A stretch of DNA of 64,000 bases from NCBI RefSeq assembly GCF_028416595.1, contig NZ_JAMQKC010000010.1, positions 22,593 to 86,592 of the forward strand, written 5' to 3'. The DNA is from Aquibacillus salsiterrae. GTDB taxonomy: Bacteria > Bacillota > Bacilli > Bacillales > Amphibacillaceae. The first letter of the stretch is position 1; the number at the start of each line of letters is the position of its first letter. The position numbers were made by a program, and so were the translations under genes. Under the pieces are notes generated by a model. It searched no databases. It was not told the DNA's origin and saw nothing but the letters and a program-made list of their open reading frames with translations. Below, in pieces: positions 60,646-64,000 of the stretch.

Positions 60646-61807
60646 AAGTTTTCGGTATGAAATTCCAACGAAAATTGAATTTGGTCAAGGATATGTTAGA
60701 ACACTCCCGAAGCATATCGAACAGCTTAAAGCGACAAATGTATTAGTAGTAGGTGACCCAGGAGTGCTTGCTGCAGGTATTGTCGCTAAAATTGAGGAGC
60801 CCCTACATCAAGCAAATATTAATTTTATTACTTTTACCGATGTTGGAACAGAAGCTACCATTGAGTCAGTTGATCAGGCTGTTGAACTGGCTAGGTCGAA
60901 CAGCTGTGATCTCGTAATCGGCGTTGGCGGTGGTAGTGCGCTTGATACAGCAAAATCAGTCGGACTTATTCTTGGAAACGGAGGGAATATCAGAGATTAT
61001 ATCGGAATCGATAAGGTTCCCGGGCCTGGAGCACCAGTGATTGCCATTCCAACAACGGCCGGAACAGGCAGTGAGATTACTAGATTCTCTGTGTTATCGG
61101 ATAAAAAAGCGAAAGCTAAACTAAGCGTCGGTAGTATGTTTAACTGCCCAACCATTGCGCTGTGTGATCCTGAACTAACGATATCTTTACCTCCACATAT
61201 AACCGCAGCAACCGGAATGGACGCACTAACACATGCGCTTGAATCCTATGTAAATAAAGCAACCCAACCCATCTCAGAAGCATTATCCATCCAATCAATC
61301 AAACTCATTTCAAAAAGTTTAAGGCTTGCAGTTGTACAAGGTGAAAATCTTGATGCCAGACATGATATGCTCATGGCCAGTATGTTAGCAGCAATGGCTT
61401 TTAGCTCCACAAGATTAGGATTGGCACACGCGCTTGCTATACCGTTAGGTGCACACTTTAAAATTCCGCACGGCGTTGTGAATGCCATTTTACTACCAGA
61501 AGTTATGCAATTCAATTTGATTGGGAATTTAGACAAGTTTATAGAAATTGCAGGTATTTTTGGTGAACATACGGACGGTTTAACAAAGCGTGAAGCTGCA
61601 GAATTGGCTGTAACAGCAGTACGACAACTTAAGCGAGATGTAGGGATTAATGCGACACTTTCTGATTATGGATTAAAAGAAGAAGATTTAGACATGATTG
61701 TTGAAGAAGCGATGCAATCAGGTAATGTTCCTGTAAATCCAGTAAAGCCATCACTCGAAGATTTGAAAAACATTTGTCGAGCAGTAATGAGTAAAGAAGA
61801 GGAGTGA
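60632..61807 (+). CDS. iron-containing alcohol dehydrogenase
   Basis: A 391-residue group III alcohol dehydrogenase: FRYEIPTKIEFGQGYVRTLP, the nucleotide loop DLVIGVGGGSALDTAKSVGL, PTTAGTGSEITRFSVLSDKK, then the metal ligands in AATGMDALTHALESYVNK, GLAHALAIPLGAHFKIPHGV and a later IPHGVVNAILLPEVM. All usual His/Asp ligands seem present. It overlaps the end of the Ldh2 gene by 14 bases and its stop overlaps the start region of the aldehyde dehydrogenase. It may oxidise a short diol, hydroxy acid or lactaldehyde-type alcohol in this pathway. Confidence 0.92.
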   Translation: MLVSKSFRYEIPTKIEFGQGYVRTLPKHIEQLKATNVLVVGDPGVLAAGIVAKIEEPLHQANINFITFTDVGTEATIESVDQAVELARSNSCDLVIGVGGGSALDTAKSVGLILGNGGNIRDYIGIDKVPGPGAPVIAIPTTAGTGSEITRFSVLSDKKAKAKLSVGSMFNCPTIALCDPELTISLPPHITAATGMDALTHALESYVNKATQPISEALSIQSIKLISKSLRLAVVQGENLDARHDMLMASMLAAMAFSSTRLGLAHALAIPLGAHFKIPHGVVNAILLPEVMQFNLIGNLDKFIEIAGIFGEHTDGLTKREAAELAVTAVRQLKRDVGINATLSDYGLKEEDLDMIVEEAMQSGNVPVNPVKPSLEDLKNICRAVMSKEEE

Positions 61808-61812
61808 ACGTT

Positions 61813-63309
61813 TTGGCGGTGATAACTAGTACAAATATGTTAGGTTGGTTGGAGCGAAATCAACCGAAAACTTACGGAAACTTTATCAACGGCAAGTGGA
61901 TAGCGAGCAAAAGTCAACAAACGTATCCAATCTATCATGCCGCAAATAAGCGTGAAGTGTTAGCTTCCTTTCAACAATCGACTGAAGATGATGTTGATGC
62001 TGCGGTTTGGGCAGCAAACGAAGCATTTCAAAGCTGGTCTCAAGTACCAGGGCCAGACCGTGGGGCAATCTTATATAGATTTGCCGAATTGCTCGAGCAG
62101 AACGTCGAAGAATTAGCTTATATGCTATCCGCAGAACAGGGGAAATTGTTAGCCGAGTCAAGAGGTGAAGTGCTAAGAGCTGCAAAGGAGACGAGGTTCT
62201 GTGCCGGAGAAGCTTTTCGGATTGAAGGCCAGACATTACCTGCAGAGCGTACGGGTGTGTGGAACTCAACAGTCAGAAAACCAATTGGTGTGATCGCTGC
62301 AATTGCACCTTGGAATTTTCCAGTTGTCACCCCAGTTAGAAAAATTATACCTGCTTTGGCGTATGGGTGCACGGTTGTTTATAAGCCGGCGTCTATCACT
62401 CCATGGACATCAGCTCGATTAATGGAGCTTTTAGCCGAAGCTGGTGTTCCAAGTGGTGCTGTGAACTTAATTGTTGGTAGTGGGTCAAAGATTGGCCATT
62501 CCTTGATAAATCACCCGGACATTAAAGGAATTAGTTTTACTGGTTCAACGAAAATCGGGAAAAATATTAACGAAACGGCAGCGAAAAGGCTCGTGAAAAC
62601 CCAATTAGAACTAGGTGGTAAAAATCCAGCTGTTGTATTAGATTTTGATGATGCAAAAGTAGTGGCAAAGCAAATTGTCGCGGCCGCATTTGCTTGTAGT
62701 GGTCAGCGCTGCACGGCCATTAGCCGAATTGTTGTCGTACAAGAAAAGAAACAGCAATTAGTGGACGCGTTACTAGAAGAGGTGAAAAATATTCGGGTTG
62801 GTCCAGCGTGGGAAGAAAATGCGAATATGGGTCCGTTGGTGAATAAACCACAGCTAGATATTGTCCAACACTATGTCAATGTTGGACAACAAGAAGGTGC
62901 AAAACTCCTTTTTGGTGGTGATGTATTGACTGAGGGCGTGTATGCAGATGGCCATTATATGGTACCAGCATTATTTGACGAGGTGGAACCACAGATGCAG
63001 ATTGCCAAGGAGGAAATATTTGGCCCTGTCCTGACAATCACCACGGTTGGTAGCATGGAAGAAGCACTGGCTGTTGCCAATGATGTCGACTACGGCTTGG
63101 CGGCTTCGGTATTTACGAAAGATTTACACAGTGCTTATGCATTTGCGGAAAGACTACAATCTGGTATGGTCCATATTAACCATGGAACAGCCAGTGCTGC
63201 CCACTTACCTTTTGGTGGGACGAAGCAATCAGGGTTTGGTGCATTTTCCATTGGACAGACGAATGCGGAGTTTTTCACCGAGTTAAAAGCTGTTTATTTC
63301 CAATACTAA
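61813..63309 (+). CDS. NAD(P)-dependent aldehyde dehydrogenase
   Basis: A 498-residue ALDH-superfamily enzyme: GNFINGKWIASKSQQTYPIY, VIAAIAPWNFPVVTPVRKII, FTGSTKIGKNINETAAKRLV, the catalytic Glu in TQLELGGKNPAVVLDFDDAK, the nucleophile in AAAFACSGQRCTAISRIVVV, and AKEEIFGPVLTI. The GQRCTA context and length match succinate/ketoglutarate-semialdehyde dehydrogenases. I favour TTG 61813, nine bases after AGGAG; GTG 61804 overlaps the previous stop but is inside that site. Probably oxidises the aldehyde made by the adjacent alcohol dehydrogenase or by the RraA-like enzyme. Confidence 0.92.
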   Translation: MAVITSTNMLGWLERNQPKTYGNFINGKWIASKSQQTYPIYHAANKREVLASFQQSTEDDVDAAVWAANEAFQSWSQVPGPDRGAILYRFAELLEQNVEELAYMLSAEQGKLLAESRGEVLRAAKETRFCAGEAFRIEGQTLPAERTGVWNSTVRKPIGVIAAIAPWNFPVVTPVRKIIPALAYGCTVVYKPASITPWTSARLMELLAEAGVPSGAVNLIVGSGSKIGHSLINHPDIKGISFTGSTKIGKNINETAAKRLVKTQLELGGKNPAVVLDFDDAKVVAKQIVAAAFACSGQRCTAISRIVVVQEKKQQLVDALLEEVKNIRVGPAWEENANMGPLVNKPQLDIVQHYVNVGQQEGAKLLFGGDVLTEGVYADGHYMVPALFDEVEPQMQIAKEEIFGPVLTITTVGSMEEALAVANDVDYGLAASVFTKDLHSAYAFAERLQSGMVHINHGTASAAHLPFGGTKQSGFGAFSIGQTNAEFFTELKAVYFQY

Positions 63310-63400
63310 CCGCTTGGAAGCTGATGCGGGTGTTATGTATCACGTAAAATGATTTGTATATCAGTTGAAAGTCGTTAATTAGGAAGATTTACACCTTTTG

Positions 63401-63412
63401 GGAAACGGTTTC
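63401..63412 (+). promoter_or_regulatory. LacI-type palindrome before the 2-hydroxyacid dehydrogenase gene
   Basis: GGAAACGGTTTC has perfect GAAAC/GTTTC arms. It resembles the boxes at 58756-58781 and may let the same regulator act on the second part of the cluster. Confidence 0.5.
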
Positions 63413-63455
63413 TAATACGGCTAAGAAGAAAAAGTATGCGAAAGAAGGGAGTACT

Positions 63456-64000
63456 ATTCAACGGCCTAAAGTGTATATAACCCGTAAAATTGACGATGCG
63501 ATTGTTTCTAAGATTTCCGAAAAGTGTGAAGTAACAATGTGGGGAAAAGAAGATGAGCCAGTTCCTCGGGAAGTTTTACTAGAAAAGGTAAAGCAGATAG
63601 ATGGTCTATTTTGTCTATTAACAGAAACAATTGATGCCGCCGTTTTGCAAGAAGCAAAGCATCTAAAAGTGATAAGTAATATGGCTGTTGGTTACAACAA
63701 CATCGATGTGGATTGCGCCAAGCGAAGAGGGATTATCGTAACGAATACACCAGAGGTTTTAACTGAAACAACCGCAGACTTAACATTTGGCTTACTGCTT
63801 ACCGTTGCAAGGCGATTGATTGAAGCTACTGACTACGTAAAACAGGGAAACTGGAAGACGTGGTCGCCAATGGAACTTGCCGGACAAGATGTTTATGGTG
63901 CAACACTAGGGATTATTGGAATGGGCAGGATTGGTCAAGCGGTTGCACGACGGGCCCGTGGGTTTAGTATGAAGATAATTTATCATAATAGACAATCTGC
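63456..64000 (+). CDS. D-2-hydroxyacid dehydrogenase (glyoxylate/hydroxypyruvate reductase type), cut by window edge
   Basis: The frame is open to the last base of the window; about 181 residues are seen. [20 protein letters not shown] begins the family pattern, then [59 protein letters not shown], and the NAD-binding [20 protein letters not shown]. No ATG, GTG or TTG lies in frame between the upstream stop and GTG 63471; an ATT at 63456 after AAGGGAG fits the expected first residue better. The GTG is the alternative. It follows the aldehyde dehydrogenase and likely reduces glyoxylate or hydroxypyruvate formed in this pathway. Confidence 0.8.
   Translation, partial: MQRPKVYITRKIDDAIVSKISEKCEVTMWGKEDEPVPREVLLEKVKQIDGLFCLLTETIDAAVLQEAKHLKVISNMAVGYNNIDVDCAKRRGIIVTNTPEVLTETTADLTFGLLLTVARRLIEATDYVKQGNWKTWSPMELAGQDVYGATLGIIGMGRIGQAVARRARGFSMKIIYHNRQS

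Overview
The window reads as a low-GC Gram-positive chromosome segment from the Bacillaceae, probably an environmental degrader of plant polysaccharides. The evidence is strong purine-rich ribosome binding sites, frequent TTG/GTG starts, families typical of Bacillus (DUF3231, YggT, DUF1659/DUF2922/YvrJ, HU, SLH proteins), Gram-positive lipoprotein signals, and matches to the CcpA cre consensus. The species cannot be fixed from sequence reading alone.

Layout. 1-1.2 kb: end of a Gfo/Idh/MocA dehydrogenase and a sugar isomerase. 1.2-3.6 kb: a scrapyard in which a phage tape-measure remnant lies between a frameshifted IS200/IS605 element and a truncated ISLre2 element. 3.8-6.6 kb: DsrE-like protein plus an SsuABC/TauABC-type ABC transporter. 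7.1-8.0 and 16.5-17.6 kb: two DUF3231 proteins. 8.4-12.6 kb: sucrose module (LacI regulator, sucrose PTS EIIBC, sucrose-6-phosphate hydrolase) with three LacI-type palindromes. 13.6-15.8 kb: a processive family 2 glycosyltransferase paired with a family 16 glycoside hydrolase, probably an exopolysaccharide system. 19.4-21.1 kb: GH2 glycosidase. 21.5-23.0 kb: secreted DUF5667/coiled-coil protein behind a c-di-GMP-I riboswitch. 23.2-25.3 kb: group II intron with its reverse transcriptase. 25.4-26.5 kb: biotin synthase gene killed by two in-frame stops. 27.1-29.7 kb: secreted GH43 arabinanase. 29.8-30.5 kb: DUF1659/DUF2922/YvrJ trio. 30.7-32.1 kb: NhaC-like antiporter. 33.3 kb: HU. 33.7-38.5 kb: cobalamin riboswitch, B12-type ABC transporter, PP-loop ATPase and a divergent signal-less B12-binding-like protein. 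38.55-39.71 kb: 22 tandem copies of an exactly 52-bp unit carrying an inverted repeat. 40.2-42.4 kb: four-carbon acid-sugar kinase and PdxA-like dehydrogenase. 42.9-58.2 kb: rhamnogalacturonan utilisation (giant secreted PL11 lyase, SLH surface protein, SGNH esterase, CUT1 ABC importer, GntR regulator, two Gfo/Idh/MocA dehydrogenases). 58.9-64 kb: a five-gene operon (RraA-like, Ldh2-type dehydrogenase, iron alcohol dehydrogenase, aldehyde dehydrogenase, start of a D-2-hydroxyacid dehydrogenase) that looks like a sugar-acid or sugar-alcohol catabolic route.

Taken together, secreted pectin-side-chain enzymes (PL11, GH43, SGNH esterase) feed an ABC importer and cytoplasmic oxidoreductases. Cre-like boxes lie before the PL11, GH43, ABC and RraA genes, which suggests carbon catabolite control. 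Dispersed palindromic repeats occur throughout intergenic DNA, and one has been read into the C-terminus of the sucrose hydrolase.

The most unusual features are the indel-free 52-bp array, the c-di-GMP-switched surface protein, the repeat-derived tail of the sucrose hydrolase, two genes that seem to need ATT start codons, and the RraA-led operon of unknown substrate.
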